From: Apiosordaria backusii
Taxonomy: Eukaryota > Ascomycota > Sordariomycetes > Sordariales > Lasiosphaeriaceae
Length of the DNA stretch: 64,000 nucleotides
NCBI GenBank assembly: GCA_030549205.1
Contig: JAUKTV010000012.1
Location: forward strand, 496,001 to 560,000
Direction of reading: 5' to 3'
Shown in pieces: positions 10,700 through 20,610 of this stretch. The number at the start of each line of letters is the position of its first letter. The first letter of the stretch is position 1. The notes under the pieces were generated by a model. The model saw only the letters and a program-made list of their open reading frames with translations. It had not been told where the DNA came from and ran no database searches. The position numbers were made by a program, and so were the translations under genes.

Positions 10700-12226
10700 T
10701 GTGTTTTATTGTTAACATTACCTCTGGTTCTGCATGTTATATGCTTGAGATCTGGCCAGAAGTAATCACAAGAGCCCCAGAGGAAGCTCCATTCTGCACC
10801 ACCTCGCTTCTCTTCCGGGCTGGGTATCTCCCAACGCCTGCTAGGTGTCACAGCTGTCAATGTCATCCAAGGTTGCTTTCTGATCCTTCAAAAGCCACCT
10901 TGCTCTGTATACTCTTCTCCCTACTGCGCAAAATCGAATGTTGACGAGACAGTCCGCTTCCGAGCTCAACCCTCCAAGAATTGAAGAATCGCAATCCGGT
11001 TTTCCACTACAAGTGCCACGACTGACATTTATAATCCCGATGATAAATCTTTTCATGGCAGGCCTACAAGAAAGGTCAGCAGTGTGGTATGTAGCACTCG
11101 TCATCACGCACCCTTGAAACGGCATCTCGTAAGGTTAACCGTCTTCCAACTGACGAGTTGACCAAACTGCGCTGTTTGATAAGTAATTTTGACATCACAG
11201 CCAAAGGCAAATAGATTCATGTGAAGACTCACCTCATCTCACCATCTGACGAGGTATTGTTGAAGTCAGAGGCAGTCAGTTGGGGTCGGCGACCATGGCG
11301 GTTCTAAAATTTGACTGGCCGATTACCCCCACAAAATAGACGATGCCAGAGGCTTGCCAAGCACAAAAACACAAGGGGATGCCTGTTGTCAGTGCCTAAA
11401 CGCTAGCGCTTATTTATTTCTGGGGCATTTTGCAGCGCTGGCATTATCACCGTCGGGATTTTCAGTTGCTGCTCTGACAAGACCCTGAAAGCATTTCGCT
11501 TCCAATCCTTTGACACTTCACAGAAGAACGATTGAGACGATGGATGCGCATTGCAGGAGCTTTCTGCCCTATCCAAAGCATTGTCTGTGTGTCTTTTTGT
11601 GTGCTACGTGACACAGCATGGCTTTTGGAATCGGGATAGGGGCTGAAACCCGTGTGCCCGTGGCTGCTCAATCACTGCCAGTCAAAGGTTCCCCAGTCGC
11701 GAAGGATTCCTGATCTTCGTCCATCAGACCAGCCCTCCTCCCCGACGGAAAACTGGACACCTGGAAAAAACTTCACCGACCACGACCGACCAAAAGCAAC
11801 CAGCCACAAGGCTTTCCCGTCCCTAGCGTCAAGATGACCTCAGATCGAAAGCTTGCCCAATTCATCCCAGGCCAAGCGTTTACGGCACAGGCATCAAAGT
11901 TTAACCCCTCGGAAGGCACCATGTGGGAACATATCGGGCTGAGTTTGCCCCAGCTGTGTGGCTGAGGCAGCCGCTGGCCGATTGTGATTGGCCATCTCTG
12001 ACGACACTCCCGTGAACTGTGCCCGTTTGGGAAAGATGAGTTGACAGGGGGCTCCGACTGGGGTTGGGACTTTTGGCATCACTGCCCACCAACTGCCCAC
12101 ATTTAACAATCGCGGGACTCGCACTTTTGCATCTTGATCATTTCAGTGCCAACTTTTTTTTGCCAACCTCTCCCCGCACGATACCGCGGCCCTTTTGGTC
12201 GATTTCACGACGACGACCTCACAAAC
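10700..12226. other. Intergenic, no gene seen
   Basis: About 1.5 kb upstream of the four-helix membrane protein. Only short unsupported frames are present. The last few hundred bases should be promoter and 5' UTR. Confidence 0.4.
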
Positions 12227-13058
12227 ATGAGCAAAGCATACATCATCGGCGACTCGTCGCCATTTCTCAAGCGCGTGCTGATCCCATTCTGGATCATCCG
12301 CATCTTGATCATGCTCATCCAGATCGGTGTCTACGCCCTCCTGGTCGCCGGCTTGGGTATTTACAAGGAAGATACAAGACGAATCATCGATGAATACCAC
12401 ACAAAACTCACATACGAATCCATCCTGGCCACCTCGATTGTCATCATGGTCATCATCCTCGTCTGCCTCATCCTCGATATCGTCAGCATCATCATGCGTG
12501 CCAGACGCACCCTCAGCCCCAAGTTCTTCCTGGGCATCAACATCTTCCAGACCCTCTTCTACGTCGTCAGCTTCATCTTGTCCATGATTGGTGCCAGGCC
12601 GAGCGCTTTGTATGCCGTTATCAACGTCATCATCTTGTAAGCTTTTCACTATGTTTCAGTTTTCAAATTCTCTGTCCAGAATCGCTAATCATCGCTGTTT
12701 CAGGCTCTCCTTCCTCGGCCTTCTCATCTACGCCGCCGTCGTCTTCCACCAGTACCGCAAGGGATCTCTTGGAGACGGAAAAGGTGGCAACCGCGGTACC
12801 TACGTGGCTACCCACAACCCCGATGCCGTTCCTTTCAACCAGGCTGGCGGTGTTGACACGGCTTATGCTCCCCAGACCACCACCTACGGTCAGGATTATC
12901 CCCAGGAGTACCAGAAGCCCGCCTTTTACGATCAGCAGGCGGCCAACCAGGCTGCTTATTCCGGCCAGGGATACGAGCCCTACTCCGGACAGCCCCAGCA
13001 GCAGGTCATCCAGCCACCCCAGCAGGGGTATGAGATGCAGGGTCGTCAGGCTGTCTAA
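12227..13058 (+). CDS. Four-helix membrane protein with a Q/P/Y-rich cytosolic tail
   Basis: Two exons, 12227..12636 and 12704..13058, joined over a 67-nt intron (donor GTAAGC, branch GCTAATC, acceptor TTTCAG) encode 254 residues. Four hydrophobic segments lie at roughly residues 22-46, 66-90, 102-122 and 128-152, in the arrangement of MARVEL-like or other tetraspan proteins, and the last helix is split by the intron. The C-terminal hundred residues are soluble and rich in Gln, Pro, Gly and Tyr (for example YSGQGYEPYSGQPQQQ). There is no signal peptide. The start was chosen because ACAAACATGAG has a good context and the upstream in-frame part is leader-like. Specific function is unknown; a role in membrane organisation is only inferred from topology. 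Confidence 0.8.
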
Positions 13059-13615
13059 GGTCTAGTCATGCATTGGAAAGAGTTGGCTGCTGGCTAGCAG
13101 GCTACCTAGTTGGTTTACTATAGAGTTGGGAGATTGATTTTCTTTGTTTTTTTCTTTTTCTTTCTTTTTTCTTTTGGTAAAAATGGGTGCTATTTGGCGC
13201 AGGCAGGCACATGGATTTTGGAACGGTGTATAATGGAGCGTGCACATATATACAGGCATTAGATGTTTCGTGATATACCCGTAATGATAAATGTTTGAGA
13301 CCTTATTACTTTCTCTCATCTTGGCATATTCCCCGTCGACAAAAGGTAAAGTTGAAAGAGAATTGGGCGTCGGTGCCAAGGTGCTCAGCTTTTGGATCTT
13401 GGCACAGCCGATTGTGAGCAGGATTACCTGCTTGGAAAAGCACACATATCTATTCCATTCCCAGTAGGTATCCCAGCACTATTCTCCCGTCCATGAAAAA
13501 CAAGCAACGACCAAAAGCAAACCCTACATATCGAGAAACCAAAACGCCCAACAGCTATTACTAGACCTTCACAGGATTGATTCATCCCTTTATCCCAAAA
13601 TCCAACAACCATTCA
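13059..13615. other. Convergent 3' region
   Basis: Space between two convergent genes. It contains a pyrimidine-rich T/C stretch near 13139-13175 (probably UTR or 3'-end signal region) and no supported gene. Confidence 0.45.
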
Positions 13616-15760
13616 TCACAAATCCCCATGTGTAGGCCACTCCCCTCTCTCCAGCCGATACCCCCTCTCCCTCTTCCTTTCCACCTCCCTCCCACTGTGA
13701 TACGACTCCCTCCAAGTACCACTGCTATTATTCCGAATATCAACTCTACTACTCCCAACGCGACTCCCACTCCCATCACCAAGCTGCTGTTCCCTCTCCT
13801 TGCCCTTGCTCTCCTTTTCCTTTGCGGCTACAAACCCAGAAACAGCAGTATCATCACCACCCCCCTTCGCAGGTCCAAACCCAACTTGCTCACCCCCCAC
13901 CACCCCGAATTGCACCCCCAACCCCCCAAGTTCAGAAGGGAGATAACTCTTCGCCGCGTCTGTGCCGGCTTTATCCCTCATGAAGCTTGTTTGGGCGCTC
14001 TTCAGCACTTCCCCGAGATTTATTGGCCTCATAACGGGGATTTGGTGCTTGCTGTGCGTGATTGAGTTCCATATCATCATTACAACAATAAAGAAGACGT
14101 ACAACGCCGGTAGAATCAGCAGTAGATACGCCCTCCCAGTGGAAAGTTTTTTTGTTTGTAGGATTGAGATCAACTCCTGCTGTTGCTGGGAGGGAGAGGA
14201 AGATGTGGGGAAAAGGGAGGTCGCAAACGCCCCAATAGAGAGGGTGATGAAATTCTCTAGGCCGGGGACGGTCCAGTTGTTTGATCCGTCCGTACCGGAC
14301 TCGGGGGAGATGGGGAGGTGGGTGAGGGTTGAATTGGTAAAAAGTGGTTGTGACCCCCCTATGCTGACGCCGACGAGAACAGGGGAGGCGGTTAACCACT
14401 TGAGGGTGGAGGTCAGGTTGTGGAGGTGGGAGAGGGAGGATAATACTGGGATTTCTTCATTGGTTGCAATGTGGGGAGGATGAGGGCCAACGGTGAGGAT
14501 GGCATCTGTGGCGGAGAGAATGACTTCACAACTGATTGCCGAGACGGTTTTGATGTCCCCTAGTCTGAGGGGGGTTGTTACCCCGCCGGTGATAGTCCCG
14601 TTTAGAGCGGCAAAGATAATGGTGGTGTTGATGCTGTTGTGGGAGGGGAACTCGACGTCATCAAGGAAGACAGTGAGATGGGGTTGTGGGCGGAACCAGA
14701 TTTCCCCTGAGGGGGTGTGCCGGGTGGTGGAGAGGTTGGTTGTTGTCTTGAAGGCGTTCCACCAGAGGTTGTTTTTTTGTAGTTGTTTGAGTGGTCGACC
14801 TTGGCAGGAGATGTTGATGTTGAGATGGATGGCCTTTGCTGAGAAGCTGCCTCGGCTGGAGAGGGTAGACCGGTCGATGAGCCAGTTTCTGAAGTTGGGG
14901 AGACGTTCAGCAGATGGATCGTCGGCGTAGTTGGTGTAAGCTGATAGAGCTGGGAGAAAGGCTGACGAGGGGGGGTTGGTTTGGGTGAACGGCCTATCCA
15001 AAACAGGGGAGGGTAAAGAGGTGATGTTGCTTGATAATGTGACAGGCTCTAGCGTGGGTGTGTATGCGTACCCCACCAGAGGAGGCGCCGCAAGAGGAAG
15101 AATGATGGATAAGAGACAGATCGTGAAGATGAAAACAGCGGATACAGAACGGATGGACGTGGTTGCCTGCGGTAATGACATGATGTTGCCATTGGTGAGG
15201 GCCAGGAACCCCTCGAGGCCGCGGATGGTGAACGGCTGGGTGTGTAATAGTGGCCATAACGCTGCTTCACACAGCAAGAGAGAGGTGTATGCGAGGGCGG
15301 ATAGGCCAATGAGATAGACTGTTGTGATGATTCCCTGGATGACACCCAGATTCTGCAGGGTCCAGAGGTCGACTAAGTGACATTCGTTCGCCCATGGAGG
15401 ACATTCCAGAAGCTGTTTGCTTGTGACCACCGTGTAGGCGATCGCTACAACCGCAGAGATGACACCGGCGATCAAAGCCACTGTCAGGGAGAGATGACGC
15501 GCTAGGAAAGACCATAATCCCAATCGTTTGGGGGGAGGGTAGGTAGCGCCGAGGACAAAGTTGTGATCGGATGCTAGCCGGCGAACCTCCCTGGGAGTGG
15601 GGGACGCGGCCATATTGGCGTTGGGGTCGTTGTTCCTTGGGTCCTCTGCTGCCGGCAAACCGAGGTTGAGGTATGGAAGGGTGTGTTCCGAGTGGAATTC
15701 CTCGCGAAAGATGGATTTGCGGGATGGGGCTAAAGAGGGCGGTTTAGGTGAGTGGGACAT
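13616..15760 (-). CDS. Large hypothetical membrane protein (714 aa)
   Basis: Single exon from ATG 15760. Three membrane helices follow a 90-residue polar N-terminus (about residues 90-112, 140-165 and 205-230), then a long extracellular-type region of about 340 residues with many N-x-S/T sites, then a fourth helix near residue 570-590 (LLLILPALYVFFIVVMMIW) and a Ser/Gly-rich cytosolic tail of about 120 residues. This arrangement is common in uncharacterised membrane proteins of filamentous fungi. No catalytic motif is visible. Codon usage and length indicate a real, complete gene. It converges with the four-helix protein on its right-to-left side. Confidence 0.8.
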   Translation of the reverse strand: MSHSPKPPSLAPSRKSIFREEFHSEHTLPYLNLGLPAAEDPRNNDPNANMAASPTPREVRRLASDHNFVLGATYPPPKRLGLWSFLARHLSLTVALIAGVISAVVAIAYTVVTSKQLLECPPWANECHLVDLWTLQNLGVIQGIITTVYLIGLSALAYTSLLLCEAALWPLLHTQPFTIRGLEGFLALTNGNIMSLPQATTSIRSVSAVFIFTICLLSIILPLAAPPLVGYAYTPTLEPVTLSSNITSLPSPVLDRPFTQTNPPSSAFLPALSAYTNYADDPSAERLPNFRNWLIDRSTLSSRGSFSAKAIHLNINISCQGRPLKQLQKNNLWWNAFKTTTNLSTTRHTPSGEIWFRPQPHLTVFLDDVEFPSHNSINTTIIFAALNGTITGGVTTPLRLGDIKTVSAISCEVILSATDAILTVGPHPPHIATNEEIPVLSSLSHLHNLTSTLKWLTASPVLVGVSIGGSQPLFTNSTLTHLPISPESGTDGSNNWTVPGLENFITLSIGAFATSLFPTSSSPSQQQQELISILQTKKLSTGRAYLLLILPALYVFFIVVMMIWNSITHSKHQIPVMRPINLGEVLKSAQTSFMRDKAGTDAAKSYLPSELGGLGVQFGVVGGEQVGFGPAKGGGDDTAVSGFVAAKEKESKGKEREQQLGDGSGSRVGSSRVDIRNNSSGTWRESYHSGREVERKRERGYRLERGEWPTHGDL

Positions 15761-16274
15761 GAAAGAGATGGAAGACAAAACAATTGCAAATGTGAGAAAG
15801 AAAAGTCAGGGGAGAAAGACACGCTCAAAAGACAATAAGCTGAATTGAGTTGGGGAAAGAAGGTCCATGAGACTGCGTGTCTCAACTTTTGCCAACATGA
15901 GTACTGCTGGGCGGTCATGCGCTAGGGAACATGATGCCCTGCTGCCCTGCTTCCATCTTCTGTTGGACCCTGCGAATGTTACGTGGCGGGGATCTTTCCA
16001 ATAAAAAGACATGACCAAATGCATGCCAACCGTGTGGCCGATCGAGCTGCATCTCTGGAAGGCCGGCTTCCTCCTCAACAATGGAAAACCGAAAAGATTT
16101 GGGCACCGCGGGCACCAGACATGTCCAAAATGGAGTTTTGTACTGCGTTGTCGGCTGCCAAGTGTCAGCGCCCGACAGGCTTCACTGTGTACCAATGGGA
16201 AAGTTACCGAGGGGCCCTGCATGATGTATGCTGTGATTGGTAGGTAAATGCACTTGAAGCCTGGTAGGGCTTGC
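15761..16274. other. Intergenic, no gene seen
   Basis: Promoter-side DNA of the 714-residue membrane protein and probable 3' UTR of the next leftward gene. No other supported feature. Confidence 0.4.
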
Positions 16275-16700
16275 TCAGTCGGACTGGTAATGTCTCAGCG
16301 TCGGCGGCGACGATGGCTGCGATCCGTCCTCCCCATTCATCGCGAGATACCCAGGGTCATCTATGGACGATCCAGAGCGAATGCTCAGTCTCCCTTCTTC
16401 ATCGCTGCTAATGTTGTACCACCTCTTGACAAACCACCCGTCCCAGCCATGTTCAAGCGTTTCCCGTTTCTCGAAATCTCTTCTGCTCCGGTAATAGCAG
16501 CGTCGACAGAGCCATGGAATGGTGTACGGTGTTTCCGACATCTGTTTGTCTCGGCATCTTTGTCTGTACCTGTCCTCGTTGAGATCTATGTCTGGATCGA
16601 GATCCCAGTCCATTCTGGTTGCGCATGGTCGGATGAGACGAGGTTTAAGACCGGGCTGAGGGCAGCCGCAGCGGTGGTAGTGTTCGGCGTAGAGGCACAT
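16275..16700 (-). CDS. Small Cys-rich hypothetical protein (141 aa)
   Basis: The frame is open upstream, but the ATG at 16700 begins MCLYAEHYHRCGCPQPG, which resembles the start of a class of small fungal proteins with an early Cys and a Y/H-x-C-G pattern. A second cysteine pair (WLCRRCYY) lies at about residues 64-71, so a metal-binding fold is possible. The middle contains acidic and basic stretches and the end is a Ser/Pro/Gly tail. No membrane segment or signal peptide is seen. A competing frame on the plus strand (16248-16871) lacks comparable features. Function unknown. Confidence 0.55.
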   Translation of the reverse strand: MCLYAEHYHRCGCPQPGLKPRLIRPCATRMDWDLDPDIDLNEDRYRQRCRDKQMSETPYTIPWLCRRCYYRSRRDFEKRETLEHGWDGWFVKRWYNISSDEEGRLSIRSGSSIDDPGYLAMNGEDGSQPSSPPTLRHYQSD

Positions 16701-17442
16701 CTTTGGCGGTCGCTCTTGAAAGGTTCGTGGTGTCTGATCAAAAGTCGCGGGCTCACAGAGTCGCAGAATCACAAATGGCGGGGTCGATACCAGGTAGTCG
16801 CAAGAGCAAGAGTCACAGGGTGTTTGTTGACGGTCAAACTCGATGTGGAGAGGATGGAAACAGACAAGTGAAGAGCTGACTTCGCCAGAAAAGCCTTTTT
16901 TAGGTATGTTGCTGTTTGAACAGGAGGGGCAGTTGATTGCAGAAGGCTTGTCTTCTTCATTGAAAAAAAGGTTTCACAGGCCAGGCTTATTTGAAGGACT
17001 TCCGGACATGCTCTTGTGGAGGCGTCGCCACATCGCTCCTTTCCCCACTGGAGGCTTTTCACATGAAGTTTACACCACGACATCATTCTTGACAGGTGAA
17101 ATCAGACAACGACTGAAGTTATCCAAAAAGGCTTGGTACGTCTATGCCCCGAGTTGAAGCATCAAGAAATACCAAACGACCCATACTAGGTATGAAAAGC
17201 CGCAAAGAAGCCTCTGCCTGGGCGGAGAAGATGGTTATCTGGACTCAGATCCGGAGGTGAAAATTCAAATGGAAATCATGACACCTGGACACATCGGTGG
17301 ATAAACCTTAAATTCTTTGACAGATAACGGACACACAAAACCGAAATTGACCACCTTTTTCTGCCTTTCCAGAAGCAAAAGATTAACAAACACCAACCTA
17401 AGCATTTCCCGCAGATACCTACTCATCACAAACCCAGTCAAA
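16701..17442. other. Intergenic, no gene seen
   Basis: No supported feature. The right part is the presumed promoter of the broken paralogue at 17443. Confidence 0.4.
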
Positions 17443-18101
17443 ATGACTGAAACTGCTAGCTTTGATGACATGAAAGGCTCCATCATCATTTCCTGGCCCC
17501 GCTGGCCCAAAATAATACTCGAGATCTTCGCATAGTATTTCTGCTTGCCTATGCCACCGCGATTGTTTCCAGACAAATCCGGACATGGTTCATCAAGGCA
17601 TTGGGTGGGGGAAGGTTCGACGAAGCGAAAAAGAGACGGAATGCAGTGACTTGCCCCTGCACACATGTGTCTGATGACTCGGGGCTTTCCACGCCCTGGA
17701 TAGCAGTACCTGTACGCCACTTTCTCAACCGGCATCCTAAATCAATTGCACAAATAAAGAGAGGGGGTGACCTGTTGGTGATGGTAGCGACACAACTGGA
17801 GAAGATACCGACACGGGTATGGACTTGCTTTAGAATTCTCATGGCTGTCGGTGTGCTTCTCGCTGGTTGCAACGGTTTCTTTTCGAGCCTGAAAGTGGGC
17901 AAGCACCTGTTGCAATACATTGGACTCGTTTACGCTCCCTTGTCTGGACTCGTTTTCCTTATTTCCAACATATATTGGACATATAGGATCCGGAAGCTCA
18001 ATGCTCAGAAAGCACAGTGCTCCTGTGATCCAACTGGAAAGGGTTGGAGTTCGGGGCTGGCCGTGGAGGAGAAGGAGCCCCACGGACCGCTGGAGGTCTA
18101 A
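17443..18101 (+). pseudogene. Frameshifted paralogue of the adjacent membrane protein
   Basis: The ATG at 17443 opens a frame reading SWPRWPKIILEIFA and then meets TAG at 17533. From there a different frame continues without stops (VFLLAYATAIVSRQ through to TAA at 18101). The joined product aligns along its length with the intact neighbour at 18535: WP..P-I-LE then a hydrophobic helix, a Cys-Pro/Cys-His middle, and two C-terminal helices ending with NIYW/NICW and a basic tail. Removing two bases (TA at 17533-17534) gives 218 residues, against 227 in the neighbour, and restores the helix. No GT-AG intron fits. Either a decayed duplicate or a sequence error. Confidence 0.7.
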
Positions 18102-18534
18102 GACAGCCTGAGATTAAGAAGGTTTCGAAGCTCCATCAGAGTGCCACCTCGGCTGGATCACATTCAGCATCGTCACTTACAGAATGAGGTACTATCATCT
18201 TCAGACATGGACAAACAGAAGAGATCGACATCATGGATTAGAAGACCGACCTCAAGTGGCACAAAAACTGGACCCACAGGGAACATTTGGGCGGGGATGA
18301 AGATACCAGGTATCATGTGTACGTGTTGGCGGAAAGCTAAATCAAGACCTGGACGGACAAGTTAAAGCGTAAACGGGGCTTTGGATTTGAAACCTTATTA
18401 CGGCAAGACAGCGCACAGAAGTTAACCTAACACTTACTTTTCTTTCTTCCTTTCCTCCAAACCTGCTACATGTTCAACAGCCAACATACGAGTCCAAACT
18501 TCCACCAGATATATCTGCCACACATCGAAGCAAG
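18102..18534. other. Spacer between the tandem paralogues
   Basis: Contains the promoter of the intact copy; no other feature is supported. Confidence 0.45.
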
Positions 18535-19218
18535 ATGCCTCAAACCTTTTGCTTCCATGAGGACGAGCCATGCGCCACCCTCCCCTGGCCTCTACCATTT
18601 GGAATCTTCCTCGAAGTCATCGCTGTTATCCTTGCGGTTGTTAATTTCGTGTTATATGTCGCCCTTTATGTCTCGCCCACTGTCGATGGTGGTTTTAACG
18701 GCCGGCTCGCCGGCTACGCCAAATTTGCCCGAGTCAAGCAGAGCTCGGCAGCTGTCATTTGTCCGCACATCCTCGAAAGCATCGAGCCGAAGACGCAGGA
18801 AGCCCTTTTCACCAAACTAGGCCAGGCTATTCTTCGACGGATTCCCCAATTGAAAACGGTGTGTTCGAGATATCCAAGGCTCTCGAAATTTCCGCCTATT
18901 CTCTTTATGGTGCTTTTTTTCGCATTCATGACGTTCTGTTGGCTCGACACCTTCTTCGCACCATTCTTTCTCGGACCGGAAATTGGACATTACTATCTCC
19001 AGATAGTACCACTCTGGCTGATACCCCTCGTGTGCCTTTTTTTCCTGGTTTGCAACATCTGTTGGAGATGGAAGGCCCGCCGATACGAGGCCAAAATCGC
19101 CCAGAAGATGGAACAACACATCTGCACCACCGAGAAAGGGTGCGTTCAATATGAGCGAAGTGGCAAGGGGGTGCAGTCGTCAGAGGGGAAACCGAAGGTG
19201 GAAAAAGTGGATGTTTGA
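18535..19218 (+). CDS. Small membrane protein, intact member of a tandem pair (227 aa)
   Basis: Single exon. Three hydrophobic stretches are visible: about residues 20-45 (FGIFLEVIAVILAVVNFVLY), about 122-145, and about 155-175 (PLWLIPLVCLFFLVCNIC). A soluble loop of about 75 residues with scattered Cys lies between the first and second. The tail is polar and basic with two Cys. Its left neighbour is a frameshifted paralogue in the same orientation, so this is a local tandem duplication. I do not recognise the family, and no enzymatic motif is present. The ATG at 18535 is the first of the frame. Confidence 0.7.
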   Translation: MPQTFCFHEDEPCATLPWPLPFGIFLEVIAVILAVVNFVLYVALYVSPTVDGGFNGRLAGYAKFARVKQSSAAVICPHILESIEPKTQEALFTKLGQAILRRIPQLKTVCSRYPRLSKFPPILFMVLFFAFMTFCWLDTFFAPFFLGPEIGHYYLQIVPLWLIPLVCLFFLVCNICWRWKARRYEAKIAQKMEQHICTTEKGCVQYERSGKGVQSSEGKPKVEKVDV

Positions 19219-19401
19219 GGTGAATGAGGGAGGCATGATACCTATACGGGGTGGTGGGCTTTATGTGAGAGAGGTGTATGGGTTTCCTTACGGAAAGTGG
19301 GACGAAGCGCTTGTTCGCAGCTCTAAACATGTCTTGTCGGGGCGGGAGCTGGGGTTTTGTTTACAACAATACTCGTACTTCGCTGAGTGATAACGTTGGG
19401 A

Positions 19402-19803
19402 TTCCTTGACAGGGTGGGCAGTGAGCCAAGCCATGTCTTGTCTTGACCTCAAGACAAGCAAGCAAGCCAAGACAAGCCTACCATATTTTGGCCCGAGCCA
19501 AACCAAGCCTTCCTATTGGCTTGTCTTGTAGCTTGTAGTCTTGACAAGACGGTAACCCTGACCCTAACCCCAGATCCTTAGGGTTAGAGCTGGGGTCAGG
19601 GGTGCCCCGGAACGACCGACTCCCGGCCTTCGGCCCGGAACCCGGAAAAATAGCCTCCGGCATCCGGCTTGTCTTGACAAGACAGCGATGACAAGACAAG
19701 CCGGTGATGGCTTCAAGCAAGCCGGGCCGTCAAATCTGTAAGACAAACCAAGCCGGACCCTCGGCTTGGCTCAGCTTGGCTCACTGCCCACCCTGTTCCT
19801 TGA
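19402..19803. mobile_element. hAT-like MITE with terminal inverted repeats and 8-bp target duplication
   Basis: A 386-bp non-coding element at 19410-19795 begins CAGGGTGGGCAGTGAGCC and ends with its reverse complement; 22 of 23 terminal bases match. It is flanked on both sides by TTCCTTGA (19402-19409 and 19796-19803), an 8-bp duplication. Eight-bp duplications with CAGGG-type termini are characteristic of the hAT superfamily. The interior is rich in CTTGTCTTGAC and CAAGCC motifs and contains a telomere-like CCCTAACCC stretch paired with TTAGGG further on. There is no transposase frame, so it is a non-autonomous element. It lies in the spacer between the membrane-protein pair and the M20 gene. 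Confidence 0.85.
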
Positions 19804-20084
19804 CAGGCAATATAAGCAATTCAACTGACCGAGGATGATTCTATTGCTACTTGAATGATGTCGTGACGGTCTCTATAAACTTGGGCCGAGCTTTCGGCAA
19901 ACGCAGATTACCCTGGCAGGATGAGATTGTGCTTTGGAAACTTTTATCAACACGTGCAACCTGACTTTTGATACTCGACCTCAGCGGCCCGTGTGTTACG
20001 TTCTTGAATGCGGACTCCCGGCAGCCTCGGCCAATCAGAAGGAAGAAAGGGACAGCCAATCAAAGGAATAGGAGACAGACCTAC

Positions 20085-20400
20085 CAGGAAAGGATCATTG
20101 GGATAAGGGCACGATCCGGGAATAGGATCATTGGATCATTGTGATGATCCAACGATCCGGCTCTAGGGGATCATTAAGGAAGGACAATGATCCAGGAAAT
20201 AATGGTCTATATATACGGAGGAACTAGATAGCTTGTAGATAGTTCCGCAGTATGCAATCACAGCTTGTATTCACGGTATCTTGTGTTTACATTGAGACAT
20301 CTTGTTGTGCACTGTTTAGCTGCACCGAACCATTATTATCAGAAGTTACCTTCAACTGTGTATCCCTTTCAGAGGTTCTGATCAGGGGTTCGTCACACCG
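20085..20400 (+). mobile_element. LTR-like fragment upstream of the amidohydrolase
   Basis: A region rich in GGATCATTG / GATGATCC direct and inverted copies (20085-20195), followed by TCTATATATACGG (about 20206-20218) and then a transcribed-looking U5-type stretch ending near GATCAGGGGTTCGTCACA (about 20381-20399). This order resembles the long terminal repeats of fungal copia-type elements. No second LTR, gag or pol frame is seen, so it would be a solo LTR or a remnant. Ends and target duplication could not be fixed. Confidence 0.35.
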
Positions 20401-20610
20401 TGTCAAAATGGCCGGGATTCGGGTGGAAAGAGCCCCTGGCGTAGAGTGTGCCGAGTCCCCCGACGCTAGCCCATCTACTTACTGTACGATTCCTGCCACT
20501 CTTGCGTTTATTGCCGAGTCTCCCATCTACCATACTGAAAAGCCTTTCGAAATTCACACACCTTTTACACCTTTCTTCCCCCACCCCACCTTACTTCCAT
20601 TTGGCCAATT

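Noticed and set aside
12143..12649. Acidic 168-codon frame opposite the four-helix protein
   Set aside because: The strings of D and E come from reverse-complemented hydrophobic codons.
16248..16871. 207-codon plus-strand frame
   Set aside because: Overlaps the minus-strand Cys-rich protein, which has better motifs; no domain here.
19555..19600. Telomere repeat or chromosome end
   Set aside because: Only a few CCCTAACCC/TTAGGG units inside the MITE, and ordinary genes lie on both sides.
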